Assembly: GCA_024280585.1 (NCBI GenBank)
Contig: JAJRPW010000078.1
Coordinates: 1-9,261 of the forward strand
Direction of reading: 5' to 3'
Length of the DNA: 9,261 bases
Source: Alphaproteobacteria bacterium
GTDB taxonomy: Bacteria > Pseudomonadota > Alphaproteobacteria > Rickettsiales > UBA6187
This document shows, one piece after another, positions 1-7,681 of the stretch. A program made the translations under genes and the position numbers. Position 1 is the stretch's first letter; each line of letters starts with the position of its first letter. The notes beneath the pieces were generated by a model, which saw only the letters and a list, made by a program, of their open reading frames with translations, made no database searches and was not told the origin of the DNA.

Positions 1-573
1 GGAACTTATAATCACTCCATGATACCAGACAAAATCATCCGCCGTATACTGCAAACTTATATATAAAATCGTTGTGGCAACGAAAGCAATATTCGCAAGC
101 GAGCTATTTTTCTTATGCAGATATCCACATAAAGCCAGCATAAAACCTAACGTTCCATACTCAAAAAAATAGGCACTTAGTGGATACCAAACCAATAAAG
201 TTACAAATACCCAGAAAATCTGCTCTCCCATGTATTTTTTTCGATCCAGATAATTTATATAAAATCGTGCTGCCAGCAGTGATATTAAAATATTTACCGG
301 GAAAATGGGCTGCTTCAAAATCATGTCGGCAATAATCATCATTATCGCCAAAACCACCATATCTTTATCAAACTTTCCCGGTTTTGCGTAACCAATCAAA
401 AAAGCCCAGATCGGAAAGCTCCAGCGCCCAACAGCCCGAAGTAGCAAATCATTATCCAGCAGATACAGGCCAACATGATCCAGCAACATAGTTGCCAAAG
501 CTATATACTTTAAAATGTCATGCGTGCTGGGATTCAGTCCGTATTTTTTATAATTTTCCAGGCATTTATACAT
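1..573 (-). CDS. TraX-family integral membrane protein, C-terminus cut by window edge
   Basis: I translated this partial gene by hand: 191 codons are open from the ATG at 573 to base 1. Near the N-terminus it shows LKYIALATMLLDHVGLYLL (residues 21-39), followed by RAVGRWSFPIWAFLIG (46-61). These match the two hallmarks of the TraX family: a first helix ending in M-L-x-D-H-x-G, then an x-G-R-x-x-F-P-I-x-A-F-L stretch. Further hydrophobic segments lie at about 72-86, 91-105, 118-136 and 141-152, so it is a polytopic inner-membrane protein. F-plasmid TraX is needed for N-acetylation of pilin, but chromosomal homologues are common and their substrates are mostly unknown. No conjugation gene is nearby, so a role in transfer should not be assumed. 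The ATG overlaps the last codons of aroA by 8 nt, with only a weak, distant purine-rich stretch upstream, which suggests translational coupling. The family assignment is firm; the function is open. Confidence 0.82.
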   Translation of the reverse strand, partial: MYKCLENYKKYGLNPSTHDILKYIALATMLLDHVGLYLLDNDLLLRAVGRWSFPIWAFLIGYAKPGKFDKDMVVLAIMMIIADMILKQPIFPVNILISLLAARFYINYLDRKKYMGEQIFWVFVTLLVWYPLSAYFFEYGTLGFMLALCGYLHKKNSSLANIAFVATTILYISLQYTADDFVWYHGVIISS

Positions 574-1888
574 CGGAAATTTTACCGCCTATACCATTCA
601 CCAAATCAACAAACCCGGGGAAACTTGTGTTTATCATATTGCCGTCATCGACTATAACCGGCTCTTTTGCAACCATTCCTAATATTAAAAACGCCATTGC
701 AATTCGGTGATCCAGATGGGTTTTGACTTTTCCGCCGCCTTTCACATCGCCGCCTGTTACCGTCAAGGAATCCGCGCCAAGATCAAATTCCACACCAGAA
801 ACCTCAAGCCCGTCAGCAATTGCCTGCAAACGATTCGACTCTTTCACTTTCAGCTCTTCCAAACCAAGCATAGTAGTTTTGCCCGATGCTACGGATGCTG
901 CAACCGCTAATATCGGATATTCATCAATCATCGACGGCGCGCGACTCGCTGGAACCGTAATACCTTTTAACTGACTATATTTCACCCTTAAATCAGCAAC
1001 TTTCTCACCAGCCTGAACCCGTTCGTTGGTAAATTCAATCTCCGCTCCCATTTCTTTTAAAGTTGCATAAAGCCCTGTACGCAGTGGATTTACGCAAATA
1101 TTTTCGATTACAATATCAGAGTCAGGAATAATCAACGCCGCAACAACCAGGAAAGCTGCCGATGAAGGATCGCCTGGAACTTTTATGTCCATCGCTCTTA
1201 AATCAGGGTGGCCGTTAATAGAGATTCTACGCGAACCGTCTTTATTTTCAATAACTTCAATATCAGCACCAAACCCTTTCAGCATTAACTCCGTATGATC
1301 CCTCGTTGGCACTGGCTCTATTACAGTCGTGACTCCCGCCGTATTTAATCCCGCCAGCAAAATGGCGGATTTTACCTGCGCAGATGCAACTTCCTGCTCA
1401 TATTCAATCGGCATAATATCGCTGGTTCCCTTCACCGATAAAGGCAGCCTGCACCCCTCGCGCGCCTCAAATTCAACACCCATTTGCTCCAAAGGCTTGG
1501 TTATTCTAGCCATTGGCCGCGATTTCAAACTATTATCACCGGTGAAAATTGTCGTGTAAGGATAGGTTGCAACCAACCCCATCATCAGCCTGGTTCCAGT
1601 GCCGGCATTACCCATATCCAGCACATCCTCAGCCTCAGACAGCCCGCCAACGCCAACGCCTTCAACGACCCAATCGCCATTTTCCTGCCTTGTTACATTA
1701 ACGCCCAATTTTCTAAGCGCATCAGCCGTTGCAATCACATCATCGCCTTCCAAAAGGCCACAAATATGCGAAGTACCGATTGCCTGCGACGCCAACATTA
1801 GTGAACGGTGTGAGATGGACTTATCACCTGGAACAGTTACAGTACCAGATAATTTGCTGGATCGAGATGATTTTAACGGATGAAGCAT
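566..1888 (-). CDS. aroA: 3-phosphoshikimate 1-carboxyvinyltransferase (EPSP synthase), class II-like
   Basis: AroA transfers the enolpyruvyl group of PEP to shikimate-3-phosphate in the cytoplasm, the sixth step of the shikimate pathway to aromatic amino acids. From the ATG at 1888 it has 440 residues, the normal length. Visible active-site motifs are GDKSISHR (K23, S24, R28), GNAGTGTR (93-100), SRPM (R124), SAQVKSA (S169, Q171), RDHTE, DEYPIL (catalytic D322), KESNR (E350, R353) and HLDHRIAM (R395). The segments GNAxTGxRLxMGLV, VPGDPSSAAF and RAPSMIDEYPILAVAA resemble the Agrobacterium CP4 enzyme much more than E. coli AroA. The frame is open up to a TTG at 1918, but that start would overlap rne and has no advantage. 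The ATG lies 8 nt after the rne stop and fits where homologues begin. Co-transcription with rne is likely. The glyphosate-binding position is glycine (Gly96); see findings. Confidence 0.96.
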   Translation of the reverse strand: MLHPLKSSRSSKLSGTVTVPGDKSISHRSLMLASQAIGTSHICGLLEGDDVIATADALRKLGVNVTRQENGDWVVEGVGVGGLSEAEDVLDMGNAGTGTRLMMGLVATYPYTTIFTGDNSLKSRPMARITKPLEQMGVEFEAREGCRLPLSVKGTSDIMPIEYEQEVASAQVKSAILLAGLNTAGVTTVIEPVPTRDHTELMLKGFGADIEVIENKDGSRRISINGHPDLRAMDIKVPGDPSSAAFLVVAALIIPDSDIVIENICVNPLRTGLYATLKEMGAEIEFTNERVQAGEKVADLRVKYSQLKGITVPASRAPSMIDEYPILAVAASVASGKTTMLGLEELKVKESNRLQAIADGLEVSGVEFDLGADSLTVTGGDVKGGGKVKTHLDHRIAMAFLILGMVAKEPVIVDDGNMINTSFPGFVDLVNGIGGKISDV

Positions 1889-1896
1889 TTTAGTTA

Positions 1897-3777
1897 CTAA
1901 TCCACTATCTTTTTCCAAAGCCCTTCTAGAAACGAGTCCGACTGAGGATTTTTATCCACATTTTGATTTATATTATCCCTTCTTTTCCTGGGTTTCTGCC
2001 TATTATCCTTGTCAGCAATTGGAGTAACATTATCCTTGTCGTTATGATTTTCCACATCTTTTTCAGAATTTCTGTTATGTGGTTTTTTCTCACGTTTATC
2101 AGGATTTTTGCCACTTTTTATATAAGATGGTTTCACCTCTTCCTGTGCATAATTCCTGATTTTATCGATAGAAAAACCATCAGTTCCCAATGTTTCATCA
2201 ATGTTGATTATAACTTTAACCTGATATCTCTCTTCAATTTCAGCCAAAGCCGGACGCTTATTATTAAGTATATATATTGCGACAGATGATGTTACAAAAA
2301 CTTCCGCAGCCTCACAAACCGAACCGCGACTAACTTCATTCTCGATTGCACGCAAAACCGTTACAGCCGTTGATTCCGTTGCTTTAACAACACCTGCACC
2401 TTTACAATGTGAGCAAACCATGCTGTTTACTTCCAAAAAGCTGGCTCTTAGCCTTTGGCGGGACATTTCCAGCAGGCCAAATATGCTAATTCGTCCAATT
2501 TGAATTTTTGCCCGGTCATTGGCAAACGCCTCCTTCAAAGCTCTTTCAACGGCTTTTCTGTTTCTTACATCCATCATATCAATGAAATCTGCGACAATAA
2601 GCCCGGATAAATCGCGCAAACGCAGCTGTCTGGCAATTTCATACGCAGCTTCGAGATTGGTGCTTAACGCCGTTTCTTCAATATTTCTTTGCGAAGTAGA
2701 GCGACCCGAATTGACATCAATTGATATCAAAGCCTCGGTTGGATTAATAACTATCGACCCGCCTGACTCCAAAGAAACTTCAAAATCATACAAAGCAGCA
2801 ATTTGCTCTTCCACCTTATAGCGGCTAAAAATCGGAACTTTATTTCTATATGCCTTTATTTTCGGCAAATTAGAAGGCATCACTGTCTTCATAAAAGTTT
2901 TCGCCGTTTCATAAGCATCTTTGCCCTCAATCAGCAGCTCATCAACCGTTTCATTATACATATCCCGAACGGTTTTTTTGATGATATCGCCTTCCGCATG
3001 AATAAAAGCCGGCGCAGTCGATTTTAGCGTTGCCTGCCGGATGTCGTTCCATAAATTAGCCAGATAATCATAATCACCCTTAATATCAGCCGCATCTTTC
3101 TTTGAACCTGCTGTTCTGATTATTATACCGGCTTCATCGGGGATTTTCAAATCGCTAATAATAAGCTTTAAACGCTTCCTGTCTTCATACGAATCTATCC
3201 GGCGCGAAACACCACCTTTACGCAGAGAATTTGGCATTAAGACACAGTATCTTCCAGCTAATGACAAGAATGTAGTTAAAGAGGCGCCCTTATTGCCACG
3301 CTCTTCCTTTTCCACCTGCACCAGAATAATCTGGTTGCGCTTCATTACTTCTTGTATTTTATATTTTCGATAAAGATCTGATGGTTTTTTTATAGCATTT
3401 TCTTCCTCACCTTCGGAGACAAGTGCAACTTCTGCATCATCATCAGAATTCTTTTTAGGCGCATCATCTTCATCATCGTCAGAACCACCTTCATTACGCA
3501 ATGATCTAAGCAACTCTTGTTTATCGGCAACGGGAATGTTGTAATAATCAGGATGTATTTCGGAAAATGGCAAAAATCCATGTCTATCCTCACCATACTC
3601 AACAAAAGCTGCTTGTAACGATGGTTCAACACGGGTTATTTTTGCTAGATAAATATTTCCTTTTAATTGTTTTTTAATTGAAGTCTCAGATTCGAACTCC
3701 GACACTCGACCGTTTTCCAAAACAACTACGCGTGTTTCTTCCACGTGCGTTGCATCTATTAAAATTCTCTTGGGCAT
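1897..3777 (-). CDS. rne: Ribonuclease E/G family endoribonuclease
   Basis: This single-strand-specific endoribonuclease processes rRNA and tRNA precursors and starts mRNA decay. It has 626 residues. The N-terminus MPKRILIDATHVEETRVVVL is typical of the family. An S1 RNA-binding domain spans about 35-155 (GNIYLAKITRVEPSLQAAFV...HGFLPF) and is interrupted by an acidic insertion at about 96-130. The DNase I-like catalytic domain carries ISIDVNSGRST (D354 and N356, matching the E. coli metal-binding Asp303/Asn305) and GLIVADFIDM (the second metal-binding Asp is D397 or D400). The zinc-link CSHC is at 455-458, followed by the small domain to about 545. After that come only about 80 Lys/Asn/Asp-rich residues, probably disordered, much less than the long scaffold tails of E. 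coli or Caulobacter RNase E. The ATG at 3777 has GGAG 10 nt upstream (plus-strand 3788-3791). It is first in the minus-strand unit. Rne rather than Rng is preferred because of the S1 insertion, CxxC link and extended tail. Confidence 0.95.
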   Translation of the reverse strand: MPKRILIDATHVEETRVVVLENGRVSEFESETSIKKQLKGNIYLAKITRVEPSLQAAFVEYGEDRHGFLPFSEIHPDYYNIPVADKQELLRSLRNEGGSDDDEDDAPKKNSDDDAEVALVSEGEEENAIKKPSDLYRKYKIQEVMKRNQIILVQVEKEERGNKGASLTTFLSLAGRYCVLMPNSLRKGGVSRRIDSYEDRKRLKLIISDLKIPDEAGIIIRTAGSKKDAADIKGDYDYLANLWNDIRQATLKSTAPAFIHAEGDIIKKTVRDMYNETVDELLIEGKDAYETAKTFMKTVMPSNLPKIKAYRNKVPIFSRYKVEEQIAALYDFEVSLESGGSIVINPTEALISIDVNSGRSTSQRNIEETALSTNLEAAYEIARQLRLRDLSGLIVADFIDMMDVRNRKAVERALKEAFANDRAKIQIGRISIFGLLEMSRQRLRASFLEVNSMVCSHCKGAGVVKATESTAVTVLRAIENEVSRGSVCEAAEVFVTSSVAIYILNNKRPALAEIEERYQVKVIINIDETLGTDGFSIDKIRNYAQEEVKPSYIKSGKNPDKREKKPHNRNSEKDVENHNDKDNVTPIADKDNRQKPRKRRDNINQNVDKNPQSDSFLEGLWKKIVD

Positions 3778-3906
3778 TTAGTTTAAACTCCATAAGCTTT
3801 TGTTCTGACTCAACTATTAAGCTTGTCAGATATGTTTTTAGAATTTTTATTATTTTAATAAAAAAAATCATTTGTAATTATCCACCAATCACGGCTATAA
3901 AATTTA

Positions 3907-3922
3907 TATTATCGCGATAATA
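3907..3922. promoter_or_regulatory. Perfect 16-bp palindrome TATTATCGCGATAATA, candidate operator
   Basis: The sequence reads identically on both strands and has a CGCG core inside AT-rich DNA, the shape of a dimeric regulator binding site. It lies about 130 bp upstream of the rne start and 138 bp upstream of the amiC start, so it could serve either promoter or both. I do not recognise the cognate regulator. AT-rich DNA yields short palindromes by chance, but a gapless 16-bp one is less expected. Confidence 0.4.
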
Positions 3923-4047
3923 ATCAATTTATTTGTTCTTTTATAGACTGCTAGTTTCGTGCTATAGTGTTTTTGCTTTGGAGTGACCAGCAGAATATAT
4001 CACGTTCACTATATACGTTAATGTTTAAATAAACAATATTTTTTATA

Positions 4048-4053
4048 AAAAGG
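4048..4053 (+). promoter_or_regulatory. Ribosome binding site deciding the GTG start of amiC
   Basis: AAAAGG ends 7 nt before the GTG at 4061. The only nearby ATG (4021) meets a stop after three codons, and the GTG at 4053 meets a stop after two, so 4061 is the start that leaves a complete signal peptide. Confidence 0.6.
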
Positions 4054-4060
4054 TGTATTA

Positions 4061-5227
4061 GTGCTTATAATAAAGCTAATTTTTACAATTTTTCTACTAA
4101 CGATTCCGCAAGTATCCCTTGCGAACACCGACATTATCAGCTTTCGTACTGCTGATAAAAAAGACTTCAGCCGCTTTGTACTGGATATAAGTACAAATCC
4201 GCAATATGAAATTTTTGTTCTGCAAGACCCGATGCGGGTTGTAATCGATTTAAAAGACACAAAATGGAATAATTCAGCTGTCCCACACAGCTCGACAAAA
4301 AGAATCAAAGCAGTTCGTTATGCCGAAAAAAATGGCCGGGACTTAAGAATCGTATTGGATATAAACCAGCCTGTTTCTTTAAAAAAAATCTTTGTTTTAC
4401 AACCTGATGGCAACAATCCACACCGTCTCGTTATTGATATGCAACCCGATAATGAATTGATTGATATAGCCGGAATCCCCTCTCCTACCAGCCGTAAAGG
4501 AATGGATATAGCTGCACCAAAGCCAAAATTAAAGACCCCACGAAAACCGCTTATAGTTATTGATGCAGGCCATGGCGGGCATGACCCAGGCTCGATTGGC
4601 CGCAAAAAAACCAAGGAAAAAAACATCACCTTAAAATATGCAAAAGCACTTAAGCGGGAATTATTAAAAACCGGCAAATATAAAGTTCATCTAACCAGAA
4701 GTACTGATAAATATATAAAATTACGGCAAAGAGTGAATATAGCCAGAAGGGTTAAAGGTGACTTGTTTGTGTCAGTCCACGCCGATTCCCATAGAAATAA
4801 ACGGGTGCGAGGGTTGTCAGTCTATACATTATCAGAAAATGCGTCCGATAAAGAAGCCGCCGCCCTTGCTGCAAAGGAAAATAAATCGGATATAATTAAC
4901 GGAGTTGATTTAGGAATGCAAATCAGTGAAGTGTCGGCGCTATTAATCGATATGGTGCAGCGTGACACTAAAAATGTATCATCAAGCTTTGCAGAAACTC
5001 TTGTAAAAAACCTAAAGAAAAAAACTAAATTATTACGCAATCCACATAGATTCGCAGGGTTTAGAGTTCTAACCGGCGCGGATATCCCGTCCGTATTGGT
5101 CGAACTTGGGTATTTATCCAATAGAAAAGAGGAAAAACTTTTAAATTCAAAAAAGCATAAAAATAAGTTGGCGAAAGCTGTTGCAAGGGCTATAGATAGT
5201 CATTTCAAGAAGTATAAAATTGAGTAA
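4061..5227 (+). CDS. amiC: N-acetylmuramoyl-L-alanine amidase, AmiC type (AMIN + Amidase_3)
   Basis: This is a zinc-dependent murein hydrolase that cuts the bond between N-acetylmuramic acid and L-alanine, normally used to split septal peptidoglycan between daughter cells. It has 388 residues. A signal peptide covers about 1-21 (hydrophobic core LIFTIFLLTI, likely cleavage after VSLA), so it acts in the periplasm. An AMIN domain (about 25-130) should target it to peptidoglycan at the septum. After a linker, the Amidase_3 domain runs from about 163 to the end. The expected ligands are present: DAGHGG (H171), KEKN (E186), SVHAD (H240) and VELGYLSN (catalytic E349). The segment around 261-300 (SDKEAAALAAKEN...) matches the regulatory helix that blocks the active site until an EnvC- or NlpD-type activator binds, so activation by such a partner is inferred. 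The start is GTG with AAAAGG 7 nt upstream. It is first in the operon with mrcA and prfB. Confidence 0.93.
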   Translation: MLIIKLIFTIFLLTIPQVSLANTDIISFRTADKKDFSRFVLDISTNPQYEIFVLQDPMRVVIDLKDTKWNNSAVPHSSTKRIKAVRYAEKNGRDLRIVLDINQPVSLKKIFVLQPDGNNPHRLVIDMQPDNELIDIAGIPSPTSRKGMDIAAPKPKLKTPRKPLIVIDAGHGGHDPGSIGRKKTKEKNITLKYAKALKRELLKTGKYKVHLTRSTDKYIKLRQRVNIARRVKGDLFVSVHADSHRNKRVRGLSVYTLSENASDKEAAALAAKENKSDIINGVDLGMQISEVSALLIDMVQRDTKNVSSSFAETLVKNLKKKTKLLRNPHRFAGFRVLTGADIPSVLVELGYLSNRKEEKLLNSKKHKNKLAKAVARAIDSHFKKYKIE

Positions 5228-5231
5228 CGTA

Positions 5232-7679
5232 ATGTTAGGCAAGTTATTTTCCAGACTAAGCACGGTCATAACGGCTATAATAACCGTTATGTTTATTGGT
5301 ACAGTGGCCGGATCACTTGGAGCTTTTTATGCAGTTTATTATTTTAGCAGGGACTTGCCGGATTACTCACAATTAGCGGAATATTCTCCGCCAACAGTTA
5401 CCAGGTTATATGCAGCGGACGGCAGAATAATTGAGGAATACGCTAAAGAACGCCGACTTTTTGTCCCGATAAATGCCATCCCAAAAAGACTCGTTAATGC
5501 TTTTATTGCAGCAGAAGACAAGAATTTTTATTCACACCCTGGTGTTGATTTTGTTAGTATTATAAGGGCTGCTGTAAAAAACCTGTCTAATTTTGGCAAG
5601 AATAAATCTCTGGTCGGCGGCTCAACCATTACTCAACAAGTCGTTAAAAACTTCCTGCTAACCAATGAAAAATCCTTTACCCGTAAGGCGAAAGAAGCAA
5701 TTCTTGCTTTTAGAATCACCCAGGCTTTCTCCAAAGATAAAATCATGGAGCTGTACTTAAATGAGATATATTTAGGCAACAGATCATATGGCGTTGCCGC
5801 TGCTGCGCTGAATTATTTTGATAAATCCATCGCTGAACTTACGATCGAAGAGGCGGCTATGCTTGCATCTTTGCCAAAAGCACCCAGTAGTTTAGATCCT
5901 CGTAAATTCCCTGAGCGCGCCAAAGAACGCCGCGATTGGGTTATAAGCCGTATGGAGGGCGAAGGATTCATTAATGAAGTCGATGCGGTTTTGGCTACCG
6001 CCAAGGAAATTATTGTCGCAGATCGTAACCAGACCGAAATTGTCGCCAATGCAGAATTTTTTGCTGAAGCGGTAAGGCAGGAATTAGAGGGCATATATGG
6101 CGAAGAAGGGGTTTATGAAAGTGGCCTTGCCGTCCGCACTACATTAGATCCGAGATTACAGACTTATGCAGAAAAGGCCTTAAAAAAAGGCCTGCTAGCA
6201 TACGATAAACGTCATGGTTACCGGGGGCCTTTGGCTCATATAGACGAAGTGCAGGATTGGAAAAAAGATCTCGATGAGCTGCAGGAACCTTTGGCGATTG
6301 GAAACTGGACAATGGCAATGGTGCTTGAAGTTGCAGACAAATCGGTAAAAATAGGCCTAAAGGGCGGTGAATTTGGCGAAGTACCTCTTAAATATATGGT
6401 CTGGGCAAAAAAATATATTGATGAGAATGAACAAGGACGGTCTATAAAAAAACCGGGAGATGTGCTGGCAGTTAATGATATTATTTTAGTCAGAAATATC
6501 AAAGATGACAGTTACTTCCTAGAACAAGTACCACAAATAAGCGGCGGCATTGTCGCGATGGATCCGCATACGGGGCGCGTTTTGGCTCTGGTTGGCGGAT
6601 ATTATTACGGCGAAAGCCAGTTTAACCGCGCAACCCAGGCTAAAAGGCAGCCTGGCTCATCATTTAAACCATTCGTATACCTTGCCGCACTGGAAAATGG
6701 CTTTGCACCAAATTCTATTATAATTGACGAGGAAGTACAACTTGGACGCGGTGAAGATTTGCCGGGCTGGCGACCACAAAATTACTCAGGTAAATATTAC
6801 GGCCCAACGACCTTGCGAGTTGGTATAGAAAAATCGCGTAATACCATGACTGTCCGCCTGTCTCAACTGATGGGAATTAGCAAAGTCGTAGAAATTGCAA
6901 AACGTTTCGGCATAAACGACCACCCTGACAGAAATTTTTCAGTAGCTTTGGGCTCTGCCGAAACCGACTTGCTGAGCCTTACTAACGCTTATGCGATGCT
7001 GGTAAATGGCGGAAAAAAAATTGAACCAAGCCTGATTGAACGTATACAAGGTCGCCACGGCAAAACCATCTATAAACACGATAACCGCGACTGCAAAGGC
7101 TGTATTATAGCGAACGCAGACGAAACGGATGAAGATATCCTACAAATTCCGCCTTTGGTTTTGGATCAACGTGAGCAAATCGCCGATCCGATTGCAGCTT
7201 ACCAAACTGTATCATTACTCGAAGGGGTGGTTCAGCGCGGAACAGGCAAGCGCACACGCGATTTAGGCTATACACTCGCAGGAAAAACCGGCACCACAAA
7301 TGACAGTGTCGACACTTGGTTTATGGGATTTTCAGCTGATTTGGCCGTTGGCGTATATGTTGGATTTGATACACCAAAAAGCCTTGGTAAATATGAAACA
7401 GGAGCATCCGCGTCACTTCCGATCTGGAAAGACTTTATGAAACACGCATTAAAAGGCGAGCCGGACATCCCATTTCGCCGGGCAGATGGCATAAAATTAG
7501 TAAAAATTGATGCAAAAACCGGACTTTTGCCCGCACCCGGCACACCTAAACATAATATAATTTATGAAGCTTTCCGAGCCGGAACTGAGCCTACATCCTC
7601 TACTGCCGGGGTATTTACTCCAACTTCGGAAGATGGCATAGAAGTCGAATCTAATTTCAACTCCGGAGAGGTTTATTAA
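5232..7679 (+). CDS. mrcA: Penicillin-binding protein 1A, bifunctional murein glycosyltransferase/transpeptidase
   Basis: This class A PBP polymerises glycan strands from lipid II and cross-links their peptides on the outer face of the inner membrane. It has 815 residues from the ATG at 5232. One N-terminal membrane anchor covers about 10-38. The glycosyltransferase domain shows AAEDKNFYSHPG (catalytic E95), GGSTITQQ (129-136), RKAKEA, KDKIMELYLNEIYLG and AAMLASLPKAP. A linker/OB-like region at about 320-435 follows. The transpeptidase has GSSFKPF (SxxK, catalytic S476, K479), KSRN (SxN, S535/N537) and KTGTT (K685). An RDCKGC segment with a Cys pair (C621, C624) lies between the SxN and KTG motifs, as is usual in alphaproteobacterial PBP1A. 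The frame also opens at TTG 5220, overlapping the amiC stop by 8 nt. I prefer the ATG, which has GAG 7 nt upstream and leaves a 4-nt gap. Either way, coupling to amiC is likely. Confidence 0.95.
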   Translation: MLGKLFSRLSTVITAIITVMFIGTVAGSLGAFYAVYYFSRDLPDYSQLAEYSPPTVTRLYAADGRIIEEYAKERRLFVPINAIPKRLVNAFIAAEDKNFYSHPGVDFVSIIRAAVKNLSNFGKNKSLVGGSTITQQVVKNFLLTNEKSFTRKAKEAILAFRITQAFSKDKIMELYLNEIYLGNRSYGVAAAALNYFDKSIAELTIEEAAMLASLPKAPSSLDPRKFPERAKERRDWVISRMEGEGFINEVDAVLATAKEIIVADRNQTEIVANAEFFAEAVRQELEGIYGEEGVYESGLAVRTTLDPRLQTYAEKALKKGLLAYDKRHGYRGPLAHIDEVQDWKKDLDELQEPLAIGNWTMAMVLEVADKSVKIGLKGGEFGEVPLKYMVWAKKYIDENEQGRSIKKPGDVLAVNDIILVRNIKDDSYFLEQVPQISGGIVAMDPHTGRVLALVGGYYYGESQFNRATQAKRQPGSSFKPFVYLAALENGFAPNSIIIDEEVQLGRGEDLPGWRPQNYSGKYYGPTTLRVGIEKSRNTMTVRLSQLMGISKVVEIAKRFGINDHPDRNFSVALGSAETDLLSLTNAYAMLVNGGKKIEPSLIERIQGRHGKTIYKHDNRDCKGCIIANADETDEDILQIPPLVLDQREQIADPIAAYQTVSLLEGVVQRGTGKRTRDLGYTLAGKTGTTNDSVDTWFMGFSADLAVGVYVGFDTPKSLGKYETGASASLPIWKDFMKHALKGEPDIPFRRADGIKLVKIDAKTGLLPAPGTPKHNIIYEAFRAGTEPTSSTAGVFTPTSEDGIEVESNFNSGEVY
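5267..5291 (+). other. Inverted repeat (hairpin) in the 5' coding region of mrcA
   Basis: CATAACGG (5267-5274) is mirrored perfectly by CCGTTATG (5284-5291) around a 9-nt loop, about 35 nt after the mrcA ATG. As RNA this is an 8-bp stem early in the message, where structure can affect ribosome entry or mRNA stability. It lies in codons for the membrane anchor (VITAIITVM). It could be accidental. Confidence 0.35.
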
Positions 7680-7681
7680 GC

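Larger units (their letters stand above)
3778..4060. promoter_or_regulatory. Divergent intergenic control region between rne and amiC
   Basis: These 283 very AT-rich bases separate two outward-facing genes, so both transcription units should have their promoters here. On the minus side I see the rne ribosome binding site (GGAG) and two AAGCTT sites in the leader, but no convincing promoter. On the plus side a weak candidate is TTGCTT (3973-3978), 17 nt, TATATC (3996-4001), followed by an AT-rich leader to the GTG of amiC. A 16-bp palindrome lies near the middle. Short ORFs on either strand here have no supported start and read like chance. No riboswitch, tRNA or small RNA could be recognised. 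Confidence 0.6.

Noticed and set aside
1886..1918. Longer aroA starting at the TTG at 1918 (10 more residues)
   Set aside because: It overlaps rne by 22 nt and uses TTG, and the extra residues do not look like the family N-terminus. The ATG at 1888 gives the usual length.
3686..3871. 61-codon minus-strand ORF overlapping the rne start
   Set aside because: It covers the rne leader in another frame, has no family resemblance, and rne has a clear start with GGAG.
3678..3920. 80-codon plus-strand ORF antisense to the rne start
   Set aside because: It runs through the rne N-terminus and the control region, has no ribosome binding site, and its composition reflects the AT-rich DNA. It is treated as a shadow frame.
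4018..4308. 96-codon minus-strand ORF opposite amiC
   Set aside because: It lies antisense to the signal peptide and AMIN domain of a confident gene and shows no recognisable motif.
5220..5231. mrcA starting at TTG 5220 inside the amiC end
   Set aside because: Possible, but the ATG at 5232 has GAG at a good distance and a better start codon. The difference is only four residues.
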